From Myxococcota bacterium (GTDB taxonomy: Bacteria; Myxococcota_A; UBA9160; PR03), in assembly GCA_025453505.1 (NCBI GenBank), contig JALOQG010000201.1, positions 3,518 through 9,149 on the forward strand: 5,632 nucleotides of DNA, in the 5' to 3' direction. A model generated the notes under the pieces. That model ran no database searches. It saw nothing but the letters and a program-made list of their open reading frames with translations, and was not told where the DNA came from. This document shows positions 1-5,478 of the stretch, piece by piece (positions within the stretch are counted from its first letter, which is position 1; each line of letters opens with the position of its first letter). The translations under genes were made by a program, and so were the position numbers.

Positions 1-2032
1 CGTCGCTGATCTCGACCGGCGCGACGATCTCGCCGACGCGCGAGCGCACCCGCGCGCGTCCGCCGCCCTCGAGACCGAGGGCGCGCGCGTCGTCGGGGTG
101 CACGAAGAGCGTGCAGCGCTCCTTGCCCTTCGCGAGCGCCGGCAGGTTGTGCATCCAGGAATTGTTGGAGCGCAGGTGGCGGCGTCCGATCAGGACGAAC
201 GCGTCGCGGCCGTCGCGTCGTTCGAGCGTCTCGCGCAGACGCGGGACGTCGCCGACGAGCAGATCCGGCGCGAGCTCGATCTTGCCGCTCCCGGTCGCGA
301 GCAGCGCCGGCAGACGCGCTGCGAGCGGACCGAGATCGACGCCGTGCTCGGCGATCTTCAGCTTCGCGAGCGAGAGCCCGTCCGCGGCGTCGTCGAAGCG
401 ATCGCCGTAGGGGCCCGCGCGCAGCATCAGGTCCACGAGCCGATCCGGTCCGGGCTCGACGCCGAGCTTCGCGCGCGCCTCCGCTTCCGAGACGCCCGGA
501 CAGGCGCGCAGCGCGTTTCCGAGCAGTCCGGCGAAGAGCATCTCGTCGAGCTGGGCCGGCGTCGCACCGTTGACGCGCGCCGCGATTTCGAGCGCGATCT
601 CCCAGCCGTGCCTCGAGTCCGCGGGCTTCGGCAGCGCGGGCGGCGACCACTTCGCGTGGTTCCGCACCGAGAAGCCGTGGAAGACGATGTCGTAGTTGCT
701 GCGCTCGAGCGGCGTGGTCGTCGGCAGGATCACGTCGGCGAGCCGCGACGTCTCGTTGCGGTAGATGTCGATCGAGACCATGAAGTCGAGGCCCTCGATC
801 GCCTTCTCGAGCCGCGCGCCGTTCGGTGTCGAGAGCACCGGGTTGCCGGCGATCGTGACCAGCGCGCGCACGCGCGCGTCGCCGGCGGAGTCGATCTCCT
901 CGGCGAGTGCCGAGACCGGCAGCTCTCCCGCGAACTCGGGCAGATCGCGCACGTGCGAACGCCAGCGTGCGTACGGCATGCGCGCGGGCTTGCGCGGGCG
1001 GTCGTCCGGCTGCGCATGGGCGGGGCGCGGGAAGAGCGCACCGCCGGGCCGGTCGAGATTGCCCGTCAGCACGTTCAGCACGTCGACGAGCCAGCTCGCG
1101 AGCGTGCCGAACTCCTGCGTGCAGGTGCCGATGCGGCCGTAACAGGCCGCGCGTTCCGCGCGGGCGAAGTCGCGCGCGAGGCCGCGGATCGTCGCGGCGT
1201 CGATGCCGGTCGCGTCTGCGACGCGCTCGGGCGCGAAGTCGCGGGCCAGCGCTTCGATCCGGTCCACGCCGCCCGTGAACTCCGCGAGCCGCCCCATGCG
1301 CACGAGCTTCTCGTCGAAGAGCACGTGCACGAGCGCGAAGAGCAGCAGCGCGTCGCGGCCGGGGCGGATCGGCACGTGACGATCCGCGATCTCGGCGGTC
1401 TCCGTGCGCCGCGGATCGACGACGACCAGCGTGCCGCCGCGCCGGCGCAGCGCGGCGAGGCGGCCGGGGAAGTCGGGCGCGGTCATCAACGAGCCGTTCG
1501 AGGCGAGCGGGTTCGCGCCGAGCACGAGCAGGAAGTCGGTGTGGTCGATGTCGGCGATCGGGATCGCGAGCGGCGCCCCGAAGAGCGCGGCGCTCGAGAT
1601 CATCTTCGGCAGCTGGTCGACGCTGGTGGCCGAGAAGCGCCACTTCGTTCCGAGTGCGCGCAGCAGCAGCGGGCCGTAGAGGATCGCGGCGTGATCGTGC
1701 GCGTTCGGGTTGCCGATGTAGGTGGCGATCGCGTCGGGGCCGTGCGCGTCGCGGATCGCGCGCAGGCGCGTCGCGACGCGTTCGAGCGCTTCCTCCCACG
1801 AGGCTTCGCGAAAGGTTCCGCCGTCGCGGAGTAGCGGCCGACGCAGGCGGTCGGGGTCGTCCTGGAGGGCTTTCAGGCCGTACGCCTTCGGACAGATGTA
1901 GCCGCGCGAGAGGGCGTCCTCGGGATCGCCGCGCACGGTGCGCACGCCGTCGCCGTCGAGTTCGACGGCGACACCGCAGTGTGCCTCGCAGAGCGAACAG
2001 TTGCGGTGGACGACGCGAGTCGGTGCGCGCAT
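1..2032 (-). CDS. MopB-family molybdopterin oxidoreductase (formate dehydrogenase-alpha-like), 3' end cut by window edge
   Basis: 677 codons are present, and the C-terminus lies beyond base 1. The N-terminus has the Fe4S4 pattern C12-x2-C15-x3-C19 with C47 followed by P-K49, as in bis-MGD enzymes of the formate dehydrogenase group. Around residues 136-152 the stretch TSVDQLPKMISSAALFG aligns with the active-site segment of FdhF, but the Sec/Cys position reads Ile/Ser. Later family-typical segments are GTCTQEFGT, NVLTGNLDRPGG, AGNPVLS and RLADVILPTTTPLERSNYD. The start of the dinucleotide-binding C-terminal domain is at RHLRSNNSWMHNLP. ATG at 2032 is chosen because CGGAG lies 6 bp upstream and the Cys cluster begins 11 residues later. 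No twin-arginine signal is visible, so it is probably cytoplasmic. No iron-sulfur or cytochrome partner subunit is in view. The substrate is unknown; the family is certain, the reaction is not. Confidence 0.93.
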   Translation of the reverse strand, partial: MRAPTRVVHRNCSLCEAHCGVAVELDGDGVRTVRGDPEDALSRGYICPKAYGLKALQDDPDRLRRPLLRDGGTFREASWEEALERVATRLRAIRDAHGPDAIATYIGNPNAHDHAAILYGPLLLRALGTKWRFSATSVDQLPKMISSAALFGAPLAIPIADIDHTDFLLVLGANPLASNGSLMTAPDFPGRLAALRRRGGTLVVVDPRRTETAEIADRHVPIRPGRDALLLFALVHVLFDEKLVRMGRLAEFTGGVDRIEALARDFAPERVADATGIDAATIRGLARDFARAERAACYGRIGTCTQEFGTLASWLVDVLNVLTGNLDRPGGALFPRPAHAQPDDRPRKPARMPYARWRSHVRDLPEFAGELPVSALAEEIDSAGDARVRALVTIAGNPVLSTPNGARLEKAIEGLDFMVSIDIYRNETSRLADVILPTTTPLERSNYDIVFHGFSVRNHAKWSPPALPKPADSRHGWEIALEIAARVNGATPAQLDEMLFAGLLGNALRACPGVSEAEARAKLGVEPGPDRLVDLMLRAGPYGDRFDDAADGLSLAKLKIAEHGVDLGPLAARLPALLATGSGKIELAPDLLVGDVPRLRETLERRDGRDAFVLIGRRHLRSNNSWMHNLPALAKGKERCTLFVHPDDARALGLEGGGRARVRSRVGEIVAPVEISD

Positions 2033-2038
2033 GGCGAT

Positions 2039-2043
2039 CTCCG
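2039..2043 (-). promoter_or_regulatory. Shine-Dalgarno site of the molybdoenzyme gene
   Basis: The minus strand reads CGGAG, then ATCGCC, then the ATG at 2032, a good match to the anti-SD at normal spacing. It fixes the start of the molybdoenzyme. The 41 bp back to the preceding stop codon show no hairpin with a T-run, so read-through from the small upstream gene is likely. Confidence 0.7.
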
Positions 2044-2073
2044 GGATGGCGCGCGCGACCCGTGCAGGGCGGA

Positions 2074-2577
2074 TCAGTTCTCGCCGAACGCGCCCTGGTT
2101 GGAAGTGTTGCCGAAGCTGCTGCTCCGCGAGTTGCCGCCGAACGAGCTCTCCGTCCGGTTCGACGAAGTGCCGCGGCTTCGCGAGCTGCCGAGGGAGCTC
2201 GTGTTCTCTTCGCGGCCGCGGCGGCGGCTCGAGAGGCCGCTGCGCCGGGCGTTGAGGCCCTGGCGCCGGAAGGCGCCGCCTCCGCGCATGCCGCCGCTGC
2301 GTCCGAACGCGGCGCCCGCTCCGAACATCACCTTCACCGGCGCGCCGGGCACGAAGTCCGGCGGATCACCGGGCCGCCGGGACTTGCGCCAGTTGGCGGA
2401 CTCGTTGATCTGCTTCACGAGACGCTCGAGCTCCGCGTCGCTCATCGCGTCGAGCGATTGGCCACGCGGCAGGGGCGACGCGGCGAGCGCGGGATCCGGC
2501 AGCGCGACGAGGCCCATCAACACTGCGGCGCACGCGTGGCGCAGGCTGCGGAGGAGGGAAGCGGGGCGTCGCGGCAT
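2074..2577 (-). CDS. Small exported protein with Arg/Ser/Gly/Asn-rich low-complexity tail, function unknown
   Basis: A 167-residue protein I do not recognise. Residues 1-32 look like a Sec signal peptide: an Arg-containing n-region, a hydrophobic core ACAAVLMGLVAL and an ALA-A cleavage site after residue 32. The predicted mature part begins with a short helical-looking segment (MSDAELERLVKQINESANW, about 45-63), then a Pro-rich link (RRPGDPPDFVPGAPVKVMFG). From about residue 87 it is low complexity, rich in G, R, S and N. Phe-Gly pairs occur at 85, 91, 146, 155 and 164, the last three spaced exactly nine residues apart. No catalytic motif or Cys pair is seen. The ATG lies 5 bp after the permease stop with no clear Shine-Dalgarno site, which points to translational coupling. 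An in-frame GTG at 2586 overlapping that stop is an alternative start. Reality of the gene rests on the signal peptide and tight packing. Confidence 0.72.
   Translation of the reverse strand: MPRRPASLLRSLRHACAAVLMGLVALPDPALAASPLPRGQSLDAMSDAELERLVKQINESANWRKSRRPGDPPDFVPGAPVKVMFGAGAAFGRSGGMRGGGAFRRQGLNARRSGLSSRRRGREENTSSLGSSRSRGTSSNRTESSFGGNSRSSSFGNTSNQGAFGEN
2077..2148 (-). repeat. C-terminal nonapeptide-period repeat in the exported protein
   Basis: Residues 144-167 of the small exported protein read as about 2.7 units of a nine-residue period: SSFGGNSRS, SSFGNTSNQ, GAFGEN. The invariant part is small-small-Phe-Gly followed by a polar residue. At DNA level the units are only moderately similar because codons differ, so the repeat is a property of the protein and not a recent tandem duplication. 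Confidence 0.55.
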
Positions 2578-2582
2578 GGCTT

Positions 2583-3845
2583 TCACTTTAGCAGGGAACC
2601 CGGGGCCTCGGGCCGCGTTGCGGCCGCGTGGCGCCACAGGTGCGCGAGCAGCAGAAGGCCCGGAATCGCGAGGGCGGTCGTCGCGACGAAGAAGGCCGTC
2701 CAGTCCATGCGATCGGCCATCCAGCCCGATCCGGACGAGAGCAGCGTGCGCCCCACCGCCATCAGCGACGTCAGCAGCGCGAACTGCGTCGCGCTCATGC
2801 CGGTCCGGCACAGGCTCGAGAGGTAGGCGACGAACGCGGACGACGCGACGCCGCCCGTGACGGCGTCGGCGCCGACGGCGACGGCCAGCATCGGGACGTC
2901 GTGGCCGATCTGCGCCAGCACCGCGAAGAGCAGGTTGGTCGCCGCCTGCAGCACGCCGCCGACGAAGAGCGCGCGAAACAGCCCTGCGCGCGCGACGAGC
3001 ACGCCGCCTAGAACTACACCGACCAGGTTCGCGACGACGCCGAACACCTTCGTGACGCTCGCGATCTCCACGCCGCTGAAGCCGAGCTCGACGTAGAACG
3101 GGTTTGCCATCGCGCCCGCGATCGCGTCGCCGAACTTGTAGAGCAGCGCGAAGCCGACGATCCCGGCGATCTGCGGGCGCGACGCGAGATCGCGCAGCGG
3201 TTCGAGGAAGGCGTGGGCGAATCCCGCCGATCCGGACGTTTCGACAGCGGCGGGCCGATGCGGCTCCGGCGCCAGCAGCGTCGCGATCGTTCCGACACCG
3301 ACGAGCGCCGCGAGTCCCGCGAAGACGAGCGGCCAGTCGACGAAGTCGCTCGCCGCGATCGCGCCGGCGCCGGCGACGAGCAGGCCCAGCCGGTAGCCCG
3401 CCTGCGTCGCAGCGGCACCGGCTCCCTGCTCGTGCTCGTGCAGCACCTCGATGCGGTAGGCGTCCACCGCGACGTCCTGCGTGGCGGAGCAGAACGCGAC
3501 GGCGAAGGCGAGGGCGGCGGTCGTCCACGGCGCCGTCGCCGGATCGGTCGCGCCGAGACCGAGGATCGCGACGACGAGCGCGGCCTGCGACACGAGCGTC
3601 CACGCGCGACGCCGCCCGAGTCGCGCGCCGAGCAGCGGCACACGCACGAAGTCGAGCGCGGGCGCCCACAGGAACTTCAGCGCGTAGGGCAGGCCGGCGG
3701 CTGCGAAGAGGCCGATCGTGGTCTTGTCGATGCCGCGCCGCGACAGCCAGTACGAGAGTGTCGACGTCGTGAGCAGCAGCGGCAGCCCGCTCGCGAACCC
3801 CATCCCGAAGATCGCGAGCATGCGCCGGTCGAAGTAGAGACCCAC
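2583..3845 (-). CDS. AmpG-like MFS permease (muropeptide/AT-1 family transporter)
   Basis: A polytopic inner-membrane protein of 420 residues, by eye about 12 hydrophobic segments. It carries the AmpG signature set in order: FASGLP (17-22) in the first helix, LKFLWAPALD (56-65) at helix 2 and the next loop, GRRRAW (77-82), and AFCSATQDVAVDAYRIE (117-133). It is shorter than E. coli AmpG (about 490), as many relatives outside enterobacteria are. Characterised AmpG proteins import anhydromuropeptides into the cytoplasm for peptidoglycan recycling; relatives include acetyl-CoA/AT-1-type carriers, so the substrate here is inferred. GTG at 3845 is chosen because it keeps LYFDRR ahead of helix 1, which family members usually have; ATG at 3821 would cut it off. 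The frame stays open upstream, but that part lies antisense to aroD. It is the first gene of the leftward block and lacks ampD, nagZ or ampC neighbours in view. Confidence 0.88.
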   Translation of the reverse strand: MGLYFDRRMLAIFGMGFASGLPLLLTTSTLSYWLSRRGIDKTTIGLFAAAGLPYALKFLWAPALDFVRVPLLGARLGRRRAWTLVSQAALVVAILGLGATDPATAPWTTAALAFAVAFCSATQDVAVDAYRIEVLHEHEQGAGAAATQAGYRLGLLVAGAGAIAASDFVDWPLVFAGLAALVGVGTIATLLAPEPHRPAAVETSGSAGFAHAFLEPLRDLASRPQIAGIVGFALLYKFGDAIAGAMANPFYVELGFSGVEIASVTKVFGVVANLVGVVLGGVLVARAGLFRALFVGGVLQAATNLLFAVLAQIGHDVPMLAVAVGADAVTGGVASSAFVAYLSSLCRTGMSATQFALLTSLMAVGRTLLSSGSGWMADRMDWTAFFVATTALAIPGLLLLAHLWRHAAATRPEAPGSLLK

Positions 3846-3851
3846 CCCCGC

Positions 3852-3880
3852 TTTGTCGGCGACCCGCCGCGGCGAGTCAA
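3852..3880 (-). promoter_or_regulatory. Candidate promoter for the permease block
   Basis: On the minus strand TTGACT (3880-3875) matches five of six bases of a sigma-70 -35 box. Exactly 17 bp later lies GACAAA (3857-3852), a weak -10 with three of six matches. The predicted transcription start is about 3845, the GTG start codon itself, which would give a leaderless mRNA and explain why no good Shine-Dalgarno site precedes it. The -10 is poor, so this is tentative. Confidence 0.35.
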
Positions 3881-3884
3881 CTCG
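3873..3884. promoter_or_regulatory. 12-bp palindrome in the divergent gap, possible operator
   Basis: CGAGT-CA-ACTCG is a perfect 5-bp inverted repeat around a 2-bp centre. It contains the leftward -35-like TTGACT and sits two bases before the rightward -10-like TATGAT, so a bound protein could affect both directions. A 2-nt loop is too tight for an RNA hairpin, which favours a DNA-level site. A second perfect palindrome, CGCCGCGGCG at 3865-3874, abuts it, though such GC palindromes are common in this background. Confidence 0.4.
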
Positions 3885-3885
3885 G

Positions 3886-3891
3886 TATGAT
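3886..3891 (+). promoter_or_regulatory. Candidate -10 box for aroD
   Basis: TATGAT matches five of six bases of the sigma-70 -10 consensus and stands out in a GC-rich region. No -35 is recognisable at 16-18 bp upstream. Transcription would start near 3898, at or next to the third in-frame ATG of aroD (3899), which would give a leaderless message beginning M-G-L-A. The match may be partly coincidental, because the box overlaps the first two ATG codons. Confidence 0.35.
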
Positions 3892-4600
3892 GCGCGCGAT
3901 GGGACTCGCGATCGGGAAGTTGGAGCTCGGAGGGCGGGCGCGCGTGGCGGTTCCGTTCCGCGACGACACGCCGCGCGAAGCCGTCCAGGCGCTGGTGGCG
4001 CGCGGGCTCGACGTCGCGGAGCTGCGCGTCGATCTGTTCGCCTCGCGCGAGCCGGCGCACGTGCTCGCCGGGATGCCCGCCTTCGCCGGCGTGCCCAGGC
4101 TCGCGACGCTTCGCAGCGCGAGCGAGGGCGGCGGCTGGTCGGCGCCGGAAGCCGAACGCCTCGCGCTCTATCGCACGCTGTTGCCCCACGTCGACGCGAT
4201 CGACGTCGAGATCGCGAGTGCGATCGCGCGGGACGCGATCGCGGCCGCGCGGGCCGCGGGCAAGCTCGCGATCGCCTCGTTCCACGACTTCGATCGCACG
4301 CCCGACGCGCGATCACTCGGCGAGCGCGTCGCAGCCGGGCGCGCGTGCGGCGCGGACGTCGTGAAGATCGCGGCGCAGGTCCACGGCGCGGCCGACCTGC
4401 GTGCGCTCGCGCGCGTCCTGACCGAACACGAAGAGATCGGCCTCATCGTCATCGGGATGGGCGATGCGGGAGTCGCGTCGCGCGTGCTCTTCCCCGCGCT
4501 CGGGTCGTTGCTGACCTATGCCTCGGCGGGCACGCAGACTGCGCCGGGTCAGCTCGATCTCGACGAAGCGGTCGCGTTGCTGCGTCGTTTGCGGCTCTGA
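3887..4600 (+). CDS. aroD: Type I 3-dehydroquinate dehydratase
   Basis: Converts 3-dehydroquinate to 3-dehydroshikimate in the shikimate pathway, in the cytoplasm, through a Schiff base. The 237 residues fit the usual length for a class I TIM barrel. The active site is complete: E45 and R47 in ELRVDLF, R76 in ATLRS followed by EGG, H133 in SFHDFDRTP, the Schiff-base lysine K160 in ADVVKIA, R199 in GVASRVLFPALGSLLTY, and Q222 in TAPGQL. His-Lys spacing (27) and Arg-Gln spacing (23) match the Salmonella enzyme (H143/K170, R213/Q236). The Ser before APGQ in that enzyme is Thr218 here, a conservative change. Three in-frame ATGs (3887, 3890, 3899) are possible starts; none has a strong Shine-Dalgarno site, and 3899 is attractive if the mRNA is leaderless. 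It is transcribed away from the permease block, and no other aro gene is in view. Confidence 0.95.
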   Translation: MMRAMGLAIGKLELGGRARVAVPFRDDTPREAVQALVARGLDVAELRVDLFASREPAHVLAGMPAFAGVPRLATLRSASEGGGWSAPEAERLALYRTLLPHVDAIDVEIASAIARDAIAAARAAGKLAIASFHDFDRTPDARSLGERVAAGRACGADVVKIAAQVHGAADLRALARVLTEHEEIGLIVIGMGDAGVASRVLFPALGSLLTYASAGTQTAPGQLDLDEAVALLRRLRL

Positions 4601-4621
4601 GGGTCGGGTTGCTGAGGCGAA

Positions 4622-4672
4622 CGCGAGCCTTATGGGGTCTCGCCGCTCGCCTGCGGCTCGCTACGCGGGAAG
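4622..4672. repeat. 51-bp direct repeat, copy 1
   Basis: Lies 21 bp after the aroD stop. It matches 4713-4763 at 49 of 51 bases; the differences are T4631 versus G and G4653 versus T. Inside is a 7-bp inverted repeat, GCGAGCC (4623-4629) with GGCTCGC (4655-4661), enclosing 25 nt, so each copy could fold into a hairpin on either strand. No T-run follows, so it is not a standard intrinsic terminator. Confidence 0.85.
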
Positions 4673-4712
4673 TGGGCTGCTCTGCTTCGTTCCGGGTTCT
4701 TTGGTTGGCGGC

Positions 4713-4763
4713 CGCGAGCCTGATGGGGTCTCGCCGCTCGCCTTCGGCTCGCTACGCGGGAAG
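4713..4763. repeat. 51-bp direct repeat, copy 2
   Basis: Second copy, offset 91 bp from the first and ending 23 bp before the stop codon of the leftward carboxymuconolactone decarboxylase-family gene. The same 7-bp inverted repeat is kept at 4714-4720 and 4746-4752. The two differences from copy 1 fall inside the putative loop, so the stem is unchanged. The 40 bp between copies (4673-4712) are unique and less GC-rich. The pair fills most of the convergent gap between aroD and its neighbour. Confidence 0.85.
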
Positions 4764-4786
4764 CGGGGCGTTGATGGGGGATGGGG

Positions 4787-5425
4787 CTACTTGGTTCCTA
4801 CGCCGCCCATGAAGTCGGTGGTTGCGCCGGTGGTGGGAGCGGCGATCTCGACGATGCGCTCGGGGACGTCGTCGTACTCGAGGTGCAGCGCGCGCGTCAT
4901 GATCGCGTGCATCTCGTAGAGCGCGGTGATGTAGGTCAGCTCGAGGATCTCCTCGTCGCAGAGCGCGGCGGCGAGGCGCGCGAAGGTCGCGTCCTGCACG
5001 CGGCCGTTCTGAAGCACGAGCTCGTCTACGTAGGCGAGCACGGCGCGTTCGCGCGCGTCGAACAGGTCGGATCCCGCCCAGCTCGCGATCGCCTCGATCT
5101 TCGCTTCGGGCATGCCGAGATCGCGCGCGGCCTTGCAGTGCTGCGAGTACACGAACTGGCTCTCGCGCAGGAAGCCCGCGCGCGTCTGGCCGAGCTCGCG
5201 CAGCAGCGGATCGAGCTTGCGCTTCGGGCTGCGATAGAACGCGAAGCCGGCGACCGCGTGGCGGAAGCAGTCGGGCACCAGCGCGAACACCGTCCACCAG
5301 TTGCCCGGCGTGCCGGTCGCGGTACCCGGTTCTGCGACCGGACAGCGGCCGTGAAAGAGCATGTCGTAGACGGTCTGGACGTCGGCGGGCGCTTCGGCGC
5401 GCGGGACCTGTCGCAATCGCGGCAT
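4787..5425 (-). CDS. Carboxymuconolactone decarboxylase-family (AhpD-fold) protein without the Cys pair
   Basis: A 212-residue all-helical protein of the CMD/AhpD-like family. The core runs from RELGQTRAGFLRES through QFVYSQHCKAARDLGM to KIEAIASW, followed by RERAVLAYVDEL and the C-terminal LCDEEILELTYITALYEMHA. In mycobacterial AhpD the active site is E-x11-C-x2-C-x3-H. Here that spacing gives E77, S89, V92 and H96, so Glu and His remain but both redox cysteines are replaced. C97, just after the His, is not in the catalytic position. Thiol-peroxidase activity is therefore unlikely; the protein may be a decarboxylase/hydrolase-like member, but the substrate cannot be read from sequence. A strong GAGGAG site 6 bp upstream supports the start. 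It follows the histidine kinase gene by 53 bp on the same strand and is convergent with aroD. Confidence 0.9.
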   Translation of the reverse strand: MPRLRQVPRAEAPADVQTVYDMLFHGRCPVAEPGTATGTPGNWWTVFALVPDCFRHAVAGFAFYRSPKRKLDPLLRELGQTRAGFLRESQFVYSQHCKAARDLGMPEAKIEAIASWAGSDLFDARERAVLAYVDELVLQNGRVQDATFARLAAALCDEEILELTYITALYEMHAIMTRALHLEYDDVPERIVEIAAPTTGATTDFMGGVGTK

Positions 5426-5431
5426 CGGGAT

Positions 5432-5437
5432 CTCCTC
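5432..5437 (-). promoter_or_regulatory. Shine-Dalgarno site partly inside a hairpin
   Basis: GAGGAG on the minus strand, 6 bp before the ATG at 5425, is close to the ideal anti-SD complement. Its first three bases (5437-5435) are also the last three bases of the 3' arm of the hairpin at 5435-5452, so folding could limit ribosome access. Confidence 0.7.
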
Positions 5438-5452
5438 GGCGAAAGCGCCGAG
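5435..5452 (-). promoter_or_regulatory. Perfect 7-bp hairpin at the leader of the carboxymuconolactone decarboxylase-family gene
   Basis: The minus strand reads CTCGGCG-CTTT-CGCCGAG, a fully paired 7-bp GC-rich stem with a 4-nt loop. It lies between the histidine kinase stop (5479) and the carboxymuconolactone decarboxylase-family gene start (5425) and overlaps the Shine-Dalgarno site by three bases. No T-run follows, so a standard terminator for the kinase gene is unlikely. It could be a translational control element or an mRNA stabiliser. Confidence 0.5.
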
Positions 5453-5478
5453 CCTACCAGCGTTCGCGCGCCGGCGTC

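Noticed and set aside
98..1834. Rightward 578-codon open frame
   Set aside because: It lies antisense to the molybdoenzyme, whose Fe4S4 and cofactor motifs are clear. Its product is an Arg/Glu/Ala-rich string without motifs, a codon-bias shadow.
1654..2826. Rightward 390-codon open frame, and a further one at 1979-2860, across three leftward genes
   Set aside because: They span the ends of three leftward genes, and their Arg/Ala-rich products contain no domain or signal. They reflect G/C third-position bias.
2578..3669. Upstream extension of the small exported protein's frame through the permease gene
   Set aside because: It overlaps the permease in another frame and yields Arg-rich text. 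The signal peptide begins at the ATG at 2577.
3846..4316. Upstream extension of the permease frame on the minus strand
   Set aside because: The open frame runs back to 4316, but this part is antisense to aroD and reads as Arg-rich noise. Homology to AmpG begins after 3845.
4601..4786. Intrinsic terminator for aroD or its convergent neighbour
   Set aside because: The repeats can form hairpins, but no T-run follows a stem on either strand, so a standard rho-independent terminator is not supported.
3853..4812. Rightward open frame overlapping aroD in another frame
   Set aside because: The product is Arg/Ala-rich without motifs, while aroD in the other frame has a complete active site. Its tail only translates the 51-bp repeats.
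4518..4919. Rightward frame translating both 51-bp repeats
   Set aside because: The repeats are read in different frames because their 91-bp offset is not a multiple of three. The frame starts inside aroD and ends antisense to the carboxymuconolactone decarboxylase-family gene, so it is not a gene.
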